Origin: Variovorax sp. IB41
GTDB taxonomy: Bacteria > Pseudomonadota > Gammaproteobacteria > Burkholderiales > Burkholderiaceae_C
Assembly: GCF_016405905.1 (NCBI RefSeq)
Contig: NZ_JAEFCB010000004.1
Span: 1-64,000, forward strand
Direction: 5' to 3'
Length of the DNA stretch: 64,000 bases
Part shown: positions 1 through 9,067 of the stretch, piece after piece
Layout of the letters: every line of letters starts with the position of its first letter
How positions within the stretch are numbered: position 1 is the first letter of the stretch
Made by a program: the position numbers and the translations under genes
The notes under the pieces: generated by a model
The model's database searches: none
What the model was told of the DNA's origin: nothing
What the model saw: only the letters and a program-made list of their open reading frames with translations

Positions 1-2280
1 CGGTGGACAGACTCGAGATGCCGCTGGTCGCCGTGCTCAAGCCCGAAGAGGTCGAGGTGGAGAGGCTCGAAATGCTGCTGGTTGCAGTGCTCAGGCCCGA
101 CGATGTCGAGGTCGACAAACTGCTCACGCTGCTGTTGGTCGAGCTCAAGCCGGTGGACAGACTCGAGATGCCGCTGGTCGCCGTGCTCAAGCCCGAAGAG
201 GTCGAAGTTGAGAGGCTCGAGATGCTGCTGGTCGCCGTGCTCAGGCCCGACGACGTCGAAGTCGACAGGCTGCTTACGCCGCTGTTCGTCGAGCTCAGGC
301 CAGTCGAAAGGCTCGAAATGCCACTGGTCGCAGTGCTCAGACCCGACGAAGTCGAAGTCGACAAGCTGCTGATGCTGCTGGTAGCCGTGCTCAGGCCGGA
401 CGAGGCCGAAGTCGAGAGGCTGGAGATCCTGCTCGTCGCCGTGCTCAAACCAGTGGACGTCGAGGTCGACAGGCTGCTCACGCTGCTGTTGGTGGAGCTC
501 AGGCCCGTCGAGAGGCTCGAGATGCCACTCGCCGCCGTGCTCAGGCCGGACGACGTCGAGGTCGACAGGCTGCTCACGCTGCTGTTTGTCGAACTCAGCC
601 CGGTAGAAAGGCTCGAGACGCTGCTGGCCGCGGTGCTCAGGCCAGACGATGTCGAAGACGACAGGCTGCTCACGCCGCTGTTGGTCGTGCTCAGTCCCGT
701 GGACAGGCTCGAAATGCCGCTGGACACGGAAGTCGACAGCGACGTCAGCTGGCCGAAGTTCACCGCATCGGTGGGGTTCGCGCCCGCTGCAACGTTGGTG
801 AGGACCACCGGCGCCGCGGCGCCCACGCCGCCCAGGGTGACCTTGGTGTGGCTCGCGTCGTCGTACTGAACCGAGTTGGCCAGGCCGGTCGACAGGCTGC
901 CGATGCCGCTCGTGGCCGTGCTCAGGCCGCTGGACAGGCTGGAGATGCCGCTGTTCGCGGAAATCAGGCCGGTGGAGAGGCTCGAGATGCCGCTCGTGGC
1001 GGTGCTCAGGCCCGACGACGTCGAGGTCGACAGGCTGCTCACGCTGCTGTTCGTCGTGCTCAAGCCGGTCGAAGTCGAGGTCGAAAGGCTCGAGATGCCG
1101 CTGGTGACCGTGCTCAGACCGCTGGAAGTCGACGCAGAAAGACTGCTCACGCTGCTGTTGGTCGAGCTCAGGCCAGTCGACAGGCTGGAGATACCACTGG
1201 TCGCGGTGCTCAGACCGGACGACGTCGAGGTCGACAGGCTGCTGATACGGCTCGTCGCGGTGCTCAGGCCGCTCGAAGTGGACGTCGACAGGCTGCTCAC
1301 GCTGCTGTTCGTGGAGCTCAAACCGGTCGAGAGGCTGGAGATACCGCTGGTGGCGGTGCTAAGGCCGGACGACGTCGAGGTCGACAAGCTGCTCACGCTG
1401 CTGTTGGTCGAGCTCAAGCCCGTGGACAGGCTAGAGATACCGCTGGTGGCGGTGCTCAGGCCGCTCGAAGTGGAAGTCGACAGGCTGCTCACGCTGCTGT
1501 TCGTCGAACTCAGGCCGGTGGACAGGCTGGAGATGCCACTCGTGGCCGTGCTCAAGCCGGTAGACGTGGAAGCCGAGAGGCTGCTCACGGCGCTGTTGGT
1601 CGAGCTCAAGCCGGTAGACAAGCTGGAGATGCCGCTGGTCGCTGTGCTCAAGCCCGACGACGTCGAGGAAGACAGGCTGCTGACGCTGCTGTTGGCCGAG
1701 CTCAGACCGGTCGACAGACTGGAGATGCCACTGGTCGCCGTACTCAGGCCAGAAGAGGTCGACGAGGACAAGCTGCTGACGCCGCTGTTCGTGGAACTCA
1801 GGCCCGTTGACAGGCTGGAGATGCCGCTGGTCGCGGTGCTGAGGCCGGACGACGTGGAGGTCGACAAGCTGCTCACGGTGCTGTTCGTCGAACTCAGCCC
1901 TGTGGACAGACTCGAAACGCCGCTGGCGCTGCTGCTCAAGCCCGTCGAGAGGCTGCTGACGCTGCTGTTGGTCGAGCTCAAGCCGGTGGACAGGCTGGAG
2001 ATGCCGCTGGTGGCGGTGCTCAAACCTGACGAAGTGGAGGTCGACAGGCTGCTGATACTGCTGGTCGCCGTGCTCAGGCCGGACGAAGTCGAGGTCGACA
2101 AGCTGCTCACGCTGCTGCTCGTGGAGCTCAAACCAGTGGACAGGCTCGAAATACCGCTGGTTGCCGTACTCAGGCCCGACGAGGTCGAGGTCGACAAGCT
2201 GTTGATGCGACTTGTCGCGGTGCTCAGGCCGCTCGAAGTCGAAGTCGACAGGCTACTGATGCTGCTACCGGTCGTGCTCA
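1..2280 (-). repeat. Coding tandem repeats of the adhesin stalk
   Basis: DNA-level tandem repeats that encode the stalk. A clear 150-bp supra-repeat is visible, for example starting at 1, 151 and 301. It encodes a 50-residue unit made of one 14-residue block (GLSSTNSGVSSLST) and two 18-residue blocks (STSSGLSTATSGISSLST and a variant). The blocks recur with small changes up to about 2280, with one non-repeat insert at about 724-880. The repeats are expected to be prone to recombination and to assembly collapse. Confidence 0.9.
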
Positions 2281-3550
2281 ACCCGGAAAACAGTTGGCTT
2301 CCATTGATCGCGTCCGTGGATGTGGATGTGACGCGGCCTGCCGCCACATTGGTGATCTGGCGCTCGTTACCCGCCGAACCGACACTGACCACGCCAACTG
2401 GCGCAGAACCGGCGAAACCGCCGTATGTCACCCCGCCGACCGTTGCGCTGGCAACGCCGTTTGCTGCGGCCGTCGAAGCGCCGTCACCCAACGCTACGCT
2501 GCGTGCATTGTTCGAAACCGCACCGCGACCGATGGCAATGCCCGACGTGGCCGCAGCCACGACCGACGATTCGCCGCCAATAGCGATGGCGTCGGTTGCA
2601 GCGGCATTTGCGCCAGCCACGGCGTTACCGCCAAGGGCGATGGCTCCGGTGGCCGAAGAAGTTGCGCTGTCGCCGATCGCAACGCCGGACGTGCTGGTGG
2701 CCTTGGCCGAGTTGCCCAAGGCGACCGCCTCGGTGGCCGCTACCGTGTTGGCGCCGAGAGCGACTGCATTGGCCGCGGTGGTGTTGGCGTTTTCGCCGAT
2801 CGCGACGGATGCGCCGCCGTTCGCAACTGCCAGCACACCAACCGCCACCGCGTTGGCTCCCAGAGCCTTGGCTCCGGTGTCCTCGGTCAGAGCGCCGCCG
2901 ATGGCGACGCTGTTCAAGCCCGCCGCATTGCTGCTGCGGCCGATGGCGATCGCCTGCTCACCTGAAGCGACGGACCCGCCCTTGCCTGAGCCGTTGCCTC
3001 CACCGATGGCAACCGAAGACGTCCCACTGGCGTTGGCGTCGTTGCCGAGCGCAAATGCGCCGGCATTGCCGTTAGCCTTCGCCCCGGAACCAATGGCGGT
3101 TGCGCTACCGCCAGCGGCGGTGGCGCTCGCGTTGTTGCCGATGGCGATGTTGTAACCGCCACCGCCGTTGGTCGTGGCGCCGTTGCCCAAGGCGACGTCG
3201 GCCGTGTTGGAGGCGACAGCACTGTAGCCCACGGCCGTCGCACCAGTGCCGCCAGCGCTTGCCAAAGAGCCGATAGCTACAGCATTCGCGCCAGCTGCGC
3301 TCGCCCTTGTGGTCCCCGTGTTTCCCGATCCGATGGCAACGCCAGTGGCTGACGCCGTACCAACCGTCGCGTTGGTGCCTACATATGAGGCCCGCGCGCC
3401 TGGCGCAAAGCCCGCGGCCGCCACCACGAGAGCGACCGCAACCGCCACGGTCGACTTGCTGCTCCGCTTGCCCCTTGCCGAGGTGAGTTCGGAAGCTGCT
3501 ACCCACGCGCCGAGCGCTTCATTCCAAATACTACGATATGACTTGTTCAT
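1..3550 (-). CDS. Trimeric autotransporter adhesin (YadA-like), C-terminal end outside window
   Basis: Large surface adhesin of type Vc secretion. The frame is open from ATG at 3550 to the window edge (at least 1183 residues); its membrane anchor lies beyond position 1. Residues 1-25 are an ESPR-type extended signal (MNKSYRSIWNEALGAWVAAS), followed by a basic stretch, a hydrophobic stretch and a cleavage site near residue 52 (ARA). Residues about 55-390 are head repeats rich in AxAIG, AVALG and AIGxxA motifs, typical of YadA-like left-handed beta-rolls. A neck motif (TNVAAGRVTSTSTDAINGSQL) sits near residues 400-421. The rest is a Ser/Thr-rich coiled-coil stalk, interrupted near 724-880 by a second neck-type insert (VQYDDASHTKVTLGG, then LTNVAAG and DAVNFGQL). 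The family binds host or abiotic surfaces as trimers. No strong Shine-Dalgarno precedes the start. It diverges from the 3862 gene. Confidence 0.93.
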   Translation of the reverse strand, partial: MNKSYRSIWNEALGAWVAASELTSARGKRSSKSTVAVAVALVVAAAGFAPGARASYVGTNATVGTASATGVAIGSGNTGTTRASAAGANAVAIGSLASAGGTGATAVGYSAVASNTADVALGNGATTNGGGGYNIAIGNNASATAAGGSATAIGSGAKANGNAGAFALGNDANASGTSSVAIGGGNGSGKGGSVASGEQAIAIGRSSNAAGLNSVAIGGALTEDTGAKALGANAVAVGVLAVANGGASVAIGENANTTAANAVALGANTVAATEAVALGNSAKATSTSGVAIGDSATSSATGAIALGGNAVAGANAAATDAIAIGGESSVVAAATSGIAIGRGAVSNNARSVALGDGASTAAANGVASATVGGVTYGGFAGSAPVGVVSVGSAGNERQITNVAAGRVTSTSTDAINGSQLFSGLSTTGSSISSLSTSTSSGLSTATSRINSLSTSTSSGLSTATSGISSLSTGLSSTSSSVSSLSTSTSSGLSTATSSISSLSTSTSSGLSTATSGISSLSTGLSSTNSSVSSLSTGLSSSASGVSSLSTGLSSTNSTVSSLSTSTSSGLSTATSGISSLSTGLSSTNSGVSSLSSSTSSGLSTATSGISSLSTGLSSANSSVSSLSSSTSSGLSTATSGISSLSTGLSSTNSAVSSLSASTSTGLSTATSGISSLSTGLSSTNSSVSSLSTSTSSGLSTATSGISSLSTGLSSTNSSVSSLSTSTSSGLSTATSGISSLSTGLSSTNSSVSSLSTSTSSGLSTATSRISSLSTSTSSGLSTATSGISSLSTGLSSTNSSVSSLSASTSSGLSTVTSGISSLSTSTSTGLSTTNSSVSSLSTSTSSGLSTATSGISSLSTGLISANSGISSLSSGLSTATSGIGSLSTGLANSVQYDDASHTKVTLGGVGAAAPVVLTNVAAGANPTDAVNFGQLTSLSTSVSSGISSLSTGLSTTNSGVSSLSSSTSSGLSTAASSVSSLSTGLSSTNSSVSSLSTSTSSGLSTAASGISSLSTGLSSTNSSVSSLSTSTSTGLSTATSRISSLSTSASSGLSTATSSISSLSTSTSSGLSTATSGISSLSTGLSSTNSGVSSLSTSTSSGLSTATSSISSLSTSTSSGLSTATSGISSLSTGLSSTNSSVSSLSTSTSSGLSTATSSISSLSTSTSSGLSTATSGISSLST

Positions 3551-3861
3551 TGAATTCGAGCTCGATTCACAGAGGGACTGACACAGATCGGCACCCAAAC
3601 GACAGCTGCCACGGCTCGTCGCTGGGCATCAGGCGCAAAGACGCGCGTGTGCTTACAGGAATGCTGGAATGTACGCATTCGTTTACATTCTTGATGCACT
3701 GCAGCAGCGAAAACCCAAAAATTGAGGATTTAGTTCACAAAATCTCAGACTCGCCGGGCAATTCGTGAACGAGCGTTGCAACCAGACAACGGGTCCGCAG
3801 GGCGCCACCTAGAATTGCGAGCGCCCTGCCACCACTGGCTTCGCCATTCAAGGACGCTCCG
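3551..3861. promoter_or_regulatory. Divergent intergenic region between adhesin and DUF4019-like gene
   Basis: This 311-bp, relatively AT-richer gap must contain the promoters of two divergent units. The only clear structure seen is a dyad at 3667-3690: GAATGTA and TACATTC separated by 10 bases. It could be an operator. No confident -35/-10 pair was identified in either direction, and no small gene is convincing here. Confidence 0.4.
3667..3690. promoter_or_regulatory. Perfect 7-bp dyad, candidate operator
   Basis: GAATGTA at 3667-3673 and TACATTC at 3684-3690 are exact reverse complements around a 10-base spacer. The dyad lies in the middle of the divergent gap, about 120 bp from the adhesin start and 170 bp from the other start. 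The geometry suits a dimeric regulator, but the binding protein is unknown and the call is inference. Confidence 0.35.
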
Positions 3862-4302
3862 ATGAAGCAGCTTTTTCTCCGCCTCTTGGCCGCATTTGCA
3901 TTTACCGCGAGCGCTTCGTGTGCCCTGGCCCAAGAAGGCACGTCGGCAGACGAACTGGTCCAGGCGGCCCTCACCGGCTTGCGCCAGATCGACGAAAACC
4001 GTTCCGCAGAACTGTGGGATGCCACCTCCGCCTTCGTGAAAACAAGGCTTCCGAAAGCGGAATTCGTGAGCAACATGCAACGCACCCGCCAGACCGTCGG
4101 CACCGTGGTCCGCCGCGACTGGGCCAGCGTGGTGCGCATTCGCTACCTGGACGACAGCAGTGGCGTCCCCGCCGGCCAGTACGCCAACGTCGACTTCGCC
4201 ACCCGCCTGAACAACGACAAGACCGTCTTCGAAAAGGTCAGCTTCCGCCTGGAGCCCGGCGGCTGGAAACTGACCGGCTACGTCCCCCGCGAAACGCAAT
4301 GA
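3862..4302 (+). CDS. DUF4019-like secreted protein
   Basis: A 146-residue exported protein. Residues 1-23 form a signal peptide (MKQLFLRLLAAFAFTASAS, then a cleavage site after ALA or AQ). The mature part has the layout I associate with the DUF4019 family: an early helix with repeated Leu/Ala, an Arg-rich segment near VGTVVRRD, a LPxxxY-like loop (VPAGQYANVDFATRL) and a C-terminal GGWKLTGY strand. No enzymatic motif is visible. Its stop codon overlaps the next start (ATGA at 4299-4302), so it is probably translationally coupled to the DUF2827-like gene. It may be a periplasmic accessory factor, but its function is unknown. Confidence 0.75.
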   Translation: MKQLFLRLLAAFAFTASASCALAQEGTSADELVQAALTGLRQIDENRSAELWDATSAFVKTRLPKAEFVSNMQRTRQTVGTVVRRDWASVVRIRYLDDSSGVPAGQYANVDFATRLNNDKTVFEKVSFRLEPGGWKLTGYVPRETQ

Positions 4303-5435
4303 CCCCCGGCGCCGGCCTGCGCATCGGCATCACCATCGGCCTCCACCACGAGGCCGAAACCCTCTGGAACAACGGCATCAAGCAAAATGCCGTGTTCCTG
4401 GCCGAAGCGCTCAAGCACTGCCCGAACGTCGCCTCGGTCGTGCTGGTCAACACCACGGCCACCCCCATCACCTCCGCCCTGCCCTGGGACCAGTCGCGCT
4501 GGCCCACGGTGACCTTCGAGGCGGCCAAGGACAGCGTCGACGTGCTCATCGAGCTCGGCGGCCAGATCGACGGCGCGCAGACTGATTACCTCAAGCAGCG
4601 CGGCGCTCGCCTCGTGTCGTACTGCTGCGGCTTCGAATACGTCCACGCGATGGAGTCGATGCTGTTCAACAAGCCCCTCTGGGGCCAGAACCTGTACGTC
4701 AACCAGCGCTACGACGACATCTGGATGGTTCCGCAGGTCGCCAACATCAGCCAGCCGTATTTCGAGGTGCTGCGCCGCACCGAGGCGCGCGCCGTGCCTT
4801 TCGTCTGGAGCCCGGTGTTCCTGGACGAACGCACCCGCGCCCTGCCCGACGCCGGCGTGTACCAGCCCCACGCCGGACCGCGGCGGCTGAGCGTGATGGA
4901 GCCGAACATCAACGTCGTGAAGTTCTGCCTCTATCCGATCCTGGTGGCCGAGCTGTCCTACCGCGCGCGGCCCGAGGCCATCGCGCTCCTGCAGGTCACC
5001 AATGCCGAGCGGATGGCCAGGGAGAACATGGAGTTCATCACGCTGATGAACCAGCTGGACCTGGTCCGCGAGCACAAGGCGGTGTTCCTCGGCCGGCACG
5101 AGACGCCCGTGTTCCTTGCGCAGAACACCGACATCGTGGTCTCCCACCAATGGGAGAACCCGCTCAACTACTTCTATCTGGAGACCTGCTGGCAGGGCTA
5201 CCCGCTGGTGCACAACGCGCATCTGTGCGCGGACCTGGGCTACTACTACCAGGACAACGACGTGGCGGCGGGCAGCGCCCGGGTGCTCGAGGCCATCGAC
5301 ACCCACGATGCGCAGGCCGTTGCGTACCGTGATCGCCAGCGCAAGCTGATCGACCGCTACCTGCCCGGCAACGCCGCAGCCACCGAGGTCTACAACCACC
5401 TGCTGCTCGGCCTGATGCAGCGCCCTGCCCGCTGA
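4299..5435 (+). CDS. DUF2827-like protein, probable GT-B-like sugar transferase
   Basis: A 378-residue cytosolic protein. The start is ATG at 4299, overlapping the upstream stop; an in-frame upstream extension exists but is a shadow of the preceding gene. The N-terminus (RIGITIGLHHEAETLWNNGI) and the following KQNAVFLAEAL match my recollection of the DUF2827 family, whose members resemble GT-B glycosyltransferases. Two Rossmann-like halves are suggested: residues about 5-150, and about 190-340 with the PNINVVKF and VSHQWENPLNYFY segments. The second half resembles a donor-binding domain. Only 28 nt separate it from the next glycosyltransferase. Inference: it builds or transfers a glycan, perhaps onto the neighbouring adhesin. 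The family has no assigned activity that I know of. Confidence 0.7.
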   Translation: MTPGAGLRIGITIGLHHEAETLWNNGIKQNAVFLAEALKHCPNVASVVLVNTTATPITSALPWDQSRWPTVTFEAAKDSVDVLIELGGQIDGAQTDYLKQRGARLVSYCCGFEYVHAMESMLFNKPLWGQNLYVNQRYDDIWMVPQVANISQPYFEVLRRTEARAVPFVWSPVFLDERTRALPDAGVYQPHAGPRRLSVMEPNINVVKFCLYPILVAELSYRARPEAIALLQVTNAERMARENMEFITLMNQLDLVREHKAVFLGRHETPVFLAQNTDIVVSHQWENPLNYFYLETCWQGYPLVHNAHLCADLGYYYQDNDVAAGSARVLEAIDTHDAQAVAYRDRQRKLIDRYLPGNAAATEVYNHLLLGLMQRPAR

Positions 5436-5463
5436 ACGAAACGGACGAAACGGAAAACCCGCC

Positions 5464-6321
5464 ATGCTCGACCCCTCCGAACTCCGGCAGTTTTTCCCCG
5501 TGGTCGTCTCGCCCAGCCACGACGGCAAGTTCTTCCAGAACTACGTGACCTCGCTGCTGAACTTCGCCATCGAATCGGAGCGCGCCGGCATGCGCATGCA
5601 GGTGCTGTTCCACCAGGGCGAGAGCCTGGTGACGCGCGCGCGGAACAATTGCGTGGCGCAGTTCCTGGCCAATCCGCACTGGACGCACCTCTTCTGGATC
5701 GACGCCGACATCGGCTTCTCGGCGCAGGCCGCGTTCCGGCTGCTGCTGTCGGGCTACGACATCGCGGCCGGCGTCTATCCGCTCAAGCGCGACAACTGGC
5801 CCGACGAGGGCGTGGCCGCAGGCACGACGCAGCAGCAGTTCGAGGCCACCTTCACCCGCTACACGGTCAACGCCAAGGCCTCCGAGCTCACCTCGCAGGT
5901 CGAGCTCGAAGTGCAGCCCGACGGCTTCATGAAGATGACCGAGGCGCCGACCGGCTTCATGGTGATCAAGCGCGCGGTGTTCGAGCGCCTCATGGCCAGC
6001 TACCCCGACCTGAGCTACGTGCCCGACAGCATCGGCGAAGCCGACCTGGGCCTGCATTACCGCTTCTTCGACGTGATGGTCGATCCCGAGACGCGCCGCT
6101 ACCTCTCGGAAGACTACGGTTTCTGCCGCCTGTGGTCGGGGCTGGGCGAATCGGTCTACATCGACGCCAACTCCAACCTGACCCACCAGGGCGCCAAGAT
6201 GTACCGCGGCGATTTCGCGAGCTCGCTGCTGACCTCGCTGCCGCATGCGGTGGGCGGGCCGGCCGGCGCGGCGATGGTGCTCAAGGGCCAGGAATACCTG
6301 AAGCCGAACCTGCCGGGATAG
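5464..6321 (+). CDS. GT-A fold glycosyltransferase-like protein
   Basis: A 285-residue protein without signal peptide or membrane segment. Residues 10-60 look like the nucleotide-binding half (FPVVVSPSHDGKFF; GESLVTRARNN). A DxD metal-binding motif lies at residues 80-82 in HLFWIDADIGF. A later SEDYGFCRLW segment is reminiscent of the catalytic ED-type motif of GT2-like enzymes. These features support an NDP-sugar-dependent transferase; donor and acceptor cannot be read from the sequence. It ends the three-gene rightward unit that starts at 3862 and converges on acnB across a shared hairpin terminator. The adhesin at the left is the nearest obvious surface substrate, which is inference. Confidence 0.7.
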   Translation: MLDPSELRQFFPVVVSPSHDGKFFQNYVTSLLNFAIESERAGMRMQVLFHQGESLVTRARNNCVAQFLANPHWTHLFWIDADIGFSAQAAFRLLLSGYDIAAGVYPLKRDNWPDEGVAAGTTQQQFEATFTRYTVNAKASELTSQVELEVQPDGFMKMTEAPTGFMVIKRAVFERLMASYPDLSYVPDSIGEADLGLHYRFFDVMVDPETRRYLSEDYGFCRLWSGLGESVYIDANSNLTHQGAKMYRGDFASSLLTSLPHAVGGPAGAAMVLKGQEYLKPNLPG

Positions 6322-6354
6322 CCAGGACAGGACAGGCGCGCAGCGCAGCGCCCA

Positions 6355-6385
6355 AGAAAAAGCCCCGTCGAGACGGGGCTTTTTC
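6355..6385. terminator. Bidirectional rho-independent terminator
   Basis: AAGCCCCGTC and GACGGGGCTT form a perfect GC-rich stem with a short loop, flanked by A-tracts on the left and T-tracts on the right. It can therefore terminate both the rightward glycosyltransferase unit and the leftward acnB unit. Confidence 0.9.
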
Positions 6386-6406
6386 AATGGACTTGCCGGA
6401 CGAGGA

Positions 6407-8989
6407 TCAGGCGGCCGCCGTCTCCGCCACCTTGTAGTCGTCGATCTTGTCGAAGTTCAGGTATTGGTAGATCTGGCTGCTCGATGCATCGAGCACGCCC
6501 GTCGCGGCCATGTATTCCTCGCGCGTCGGGATGCGGCCCAGGCGCGAGCAGATCGCGGCCAGTTCGGCCGAACCCAGGTACACGTTGGTGTTCTTGCCCA
6601 GGCGGTTGGGGAAGTTGCGGGTGCTGGTCGACATCACCGTCGCGCCTTCACGCACCTGCGCCTGGTTGCCCATGCACAGCGAGCAGCCCGGCATTTCGGT
6701 GCGGGCACCGGCATTGCCGAACACGCCGTAGTGGCCTTCCTCGGTGAGTTGCTGCGCGTCCATCTTGGTCGGCGGCGCGATCCACAGCTTGACCGGGATG
6801 TCGCGCTTGCCTTCGAGCAGCTTCGATGCGGCGCGGAAGTGGCCGATGTTGGTCATGCACGACCCGATGAACACTTCGTCGATCACGGCGCCGGCCACGT
6901 CGCTCAGCGTCTTCACGTCGTCCGGATCGTTCGGGCAGGCCACGATGGGTTCGTGGATCTCGGCCAGGTCGATCTCGATGACAGCGGCGTAGTCGGCGTC
7001 GGCATCACCCTCGAGCAGCTGCGGGTCTGCAAGCCAGGCTTCCTGCGCAGCGATGCGGCGTGCCAGCGTGCGGGCATCGGCATAACCCTCGGCAATCATC
7101 CACTTCATCAGCGTGATGTTGCTGTTGATGTACTCCTGGATCGGTTCCTTGTTCAGGTGCACCGTGCAGCCGGCGGCCGAGCGTTCGGCCGAGGCGTCGC
7201 TCAGCTCGAAGGCTTGTTCCACCTTCAGGTCGGGCAGGCCCTCGATCTCCAGGATGCGGCCCGAGAAGATGTTCTTCTTGCCTTGCTTGGCCACGGTCAG
7301 CAGACCCGACTTGATGGCGTACAGCGGAATCGCGTTGACCAGGTCACGCAGCGTGACGCCCGGCTGCATCTTGCCCTTGAAGCGCACGAGCACCGATTCG
7401 GGCATGTCCAGCGGCATCACGCCGGTGGCGGCCGCAAAGGCCACGAGGCCGGAGCCCGCGGGGAAGCTGATGCCGATCGGGAAGCGGGTGTGGCTGTCGC
7501 CGCCGGTGCCCACGGTGTCGGGCGTCAGCAGGCGGTTGAGCCAGCTGTGGATCACGCCGTCGCCCGGGCGCAGCGAGACGCCGCCGCGGTTGGCCATGAA
7601 GTCGGGCAACTCGTGGTGCATCTTGACGTCGACCTTCTTCGGGTACGCGGCCGTGTGGCAGAACGACTGCATCACGAGGTCGGCCGAGAAGCCCAGGCAG
7701 GCCAGGTCCTTCAGCTCGTCGCGCGTCATCGGGCCGGTGGTGTCTTGCGAGCCGACCGAGGTCATCTTGGGTTCGCAGTAGGTGCCCGGGCGCACGCCCG
7801 TGCCTTCCGGCAGGCCGCAGGCGCGGCCGACCATCTTCTGCGCGAGCGAGTAGCCCTTCTTGGTGTCGACGGGGCTGGTCGGCAGGCGGAACAGCGTGGA
7901 GAGCGGCAGGCCCAGCGCTTCGCGCGCCTTGGCCGTGAGGCCGCGGCCGATGATCAGCGGAATGCGGCCGCCGGCGCGCACTTCGTCGAACAGCACTTCG
8001 CTCTTGACCTGGAATTCGGCGATGACCTTGCCGTCCTTGAGCGCCTTGCCTTCGTAGGGACGCAGTTCGACCACGTCGCCCATGTTCATCTGCGCCACGT
8101 CCAACTCGATGGGCAGTGCACCCGAGTCTTCCATCGTGTTGTAGAAGATCGGCGCGATCTTGCCGCCGAGGCAGACGCCGCCGAAGCGCTTGTTGGGCAC
8201 GAACGGGATGTCTTCGCCCGTGAACCACAGCACCGAGTTGGTGGCGCTCTTGCGCGACGAACCCGTGCCGACCACGTCGCCAGCGTAGGCCACGAGGTGG
8301 CCGCGCGCGCGCAGGTCTTCGATGAACTTCACCGGGCCGCGCTTGCCGTCTTCTTCGGGAACGATGCCGGGGCGGGCGTTCTTGTGCATCGCGAGCGCGT
8401 GCATCGGGATGTCGGGACGCGTCGTCGCATCGGGTGCGGGCGACAGGTCGTCGGTGTTGATTTCGCCAGCCACCTTGAAGATGCTGACGGTGATGCTCTG
8501 GGGCACTTCGGGGCGGCTGGTGAACCACTCGGCATCGGCCCAGCTTTGCAGCACGCCCTTGGCGTTGGCGTTGCCCTTGTCGGCCTTTTCCTTGACGTCG
8601 TGGAACTGGTCGAACATCAACAGCGTTTTCTTCAGGCCCTCGGCCGCGACGGCGCCGACTTCGGCGTCGTCCAGCAGGTCGATCATCGGGCTGATGTTGT
8701 AGCCGCCGAGCATGGTGCCGAGCAGTTCGGTGGCACGGGCGCGCGAGAGAAACGCGCTCTTCTCGGTGCCATGCGCCACGGCTGCGAGGTAGCTCGCCTT
8801 GACCTTGGCCGCATCGTCCACGCCGGCGGGGACGCGATAGGTGAGCAGGTCCAGCAGGAAGGCGCCGTCTTTTTCGTTCGCGCTCTTCAGGAGCTCGATC
8901 GCTTCAGAGGTCTGCTTGGCGCTCAGGGGCAGCGGCGGGATACCGAGCGCGGCGCGTTCGGCAACATGGTCAACGTAGGCTTGCAACAT
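6407..8989 (-). CDS. acnB: Aconitate hydratase B
   Basis: Bifunctional aconitase/2-methylisocitrate dehydratase of the TCA cycle, 860 residues (E. coli AcnB is 865). The start [20 protein letters not shown] at 8989 has GGAG about 8 nt upstream; an earlier in-frame Met is ignored because the family begins with MLxxY. The order is AcnB-type: HEAT-like domain, swivel domain ([14 protein letters not shown]), then the catalytic core. The [4Fe-4S] ligands are Cys711 (FIGSCMTN), Cys769 and Cys772 (GCSLCMGN), essentially at E. coli positions. It is the last gene of the leftward unit starting at mdh, 78 nt after the preceding gene. The AcnB N-terminus can bind mRNA when iron is lost, so a regulatory role is possible. 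Confidence 0.98.
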   Translation of the reverse strand: MLQAYVDHVAERAALGIPPLPLSAKQTSEAIELLKSANEKDGAFLLDLLTYRVPAGVDDAAKVKASYLAAVAHGTEKSAFLSRARATELLGTMLGGYNISPMIDLLDDAEVGAVAAEGLKKTLLMFDQFHDVKEKADKGNANAKGVLQSWADAEWFTSRPEVPQSITVSIFKVAGEINTDDLSPAPDATTRPDIPMHALAMHKNARPGIVPEEDGKRGPVKFIEDLRARGHLVAYAGDVVGTGSSRKSATNSVLWFTGEDIPFVPNKRFGGVCLGGKIAPIFYNTMEDSGALPIELDVAQMNMGDVVELRPYEGKALKDGKVIAEFQVKSEVLFDEVRAGGRIPLIIGRGLTAKAREALGLPLSTLFRLPTSPVDTKKGYSLAQKMVGRACGLPEGTGVRPGTYCEPKMTSVGSQDTTGPMTRDELKDLACLGFSADLVMQSFCHTAAYPKKVDVKMHHELPDFMANRGGVSLRPGDGVIHSWLNRLLTPDTVGTGGDSHTRFPIGISFPAGSGLVAFAAATGVMPLDMPESVLVRFKGKMQPGVTLRDLVNAIPLYAIKSGLLTVAKQGKKNIFSGRILEIEGLPDLKVEQAFELSDASAERSAAGCTVHLNKEPIQEYINSNITLMKWMIAEGYADARTLARRIAAQEAWLADPQLLEGDADADYAAVIEIDLAEIHEPIVACPNDPDDVKTLSDVAGAVIDEVFIGSCMTNIGHFRAASKLLEGKRDIPVKLWIAPPTKMDAQQLTEEGHYGVFGNAGARTEMPGCSLCMGNQAQVREGATVMSTSTRNFPNRLGKNTNVYLGSAELAAICSRLGRIPTREEYMAATGVLDASSSQIYQYLNFDKIDDYKVAETAAA

Positions 8990-9067
8990 CTTCTTTTCTC
9001 CGGAAACGGGACTGGCGGGCATGCAGCGCGGCAAGCAAGAGCCGCGCCGCATCCCTGGTGGGGGCTC

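Noticed and set aside
1..2280. Possible CRISPR array or satellite DNA
   Set aside because: Repeat spacing follows codon multiples and encodes a continuous coiled-coil frame; there are no unique spacers of constant length and no cas genes.
3..3155. Plus-strand frames with repeated RLEMPLVAVL-type residues opposite the left adhesin
   Set aside because: They are antisense to the Ser/Thr stalk; no ribosome sites, and the minus strand carries ESPR leader, head and neck motifs in one continuous frame.
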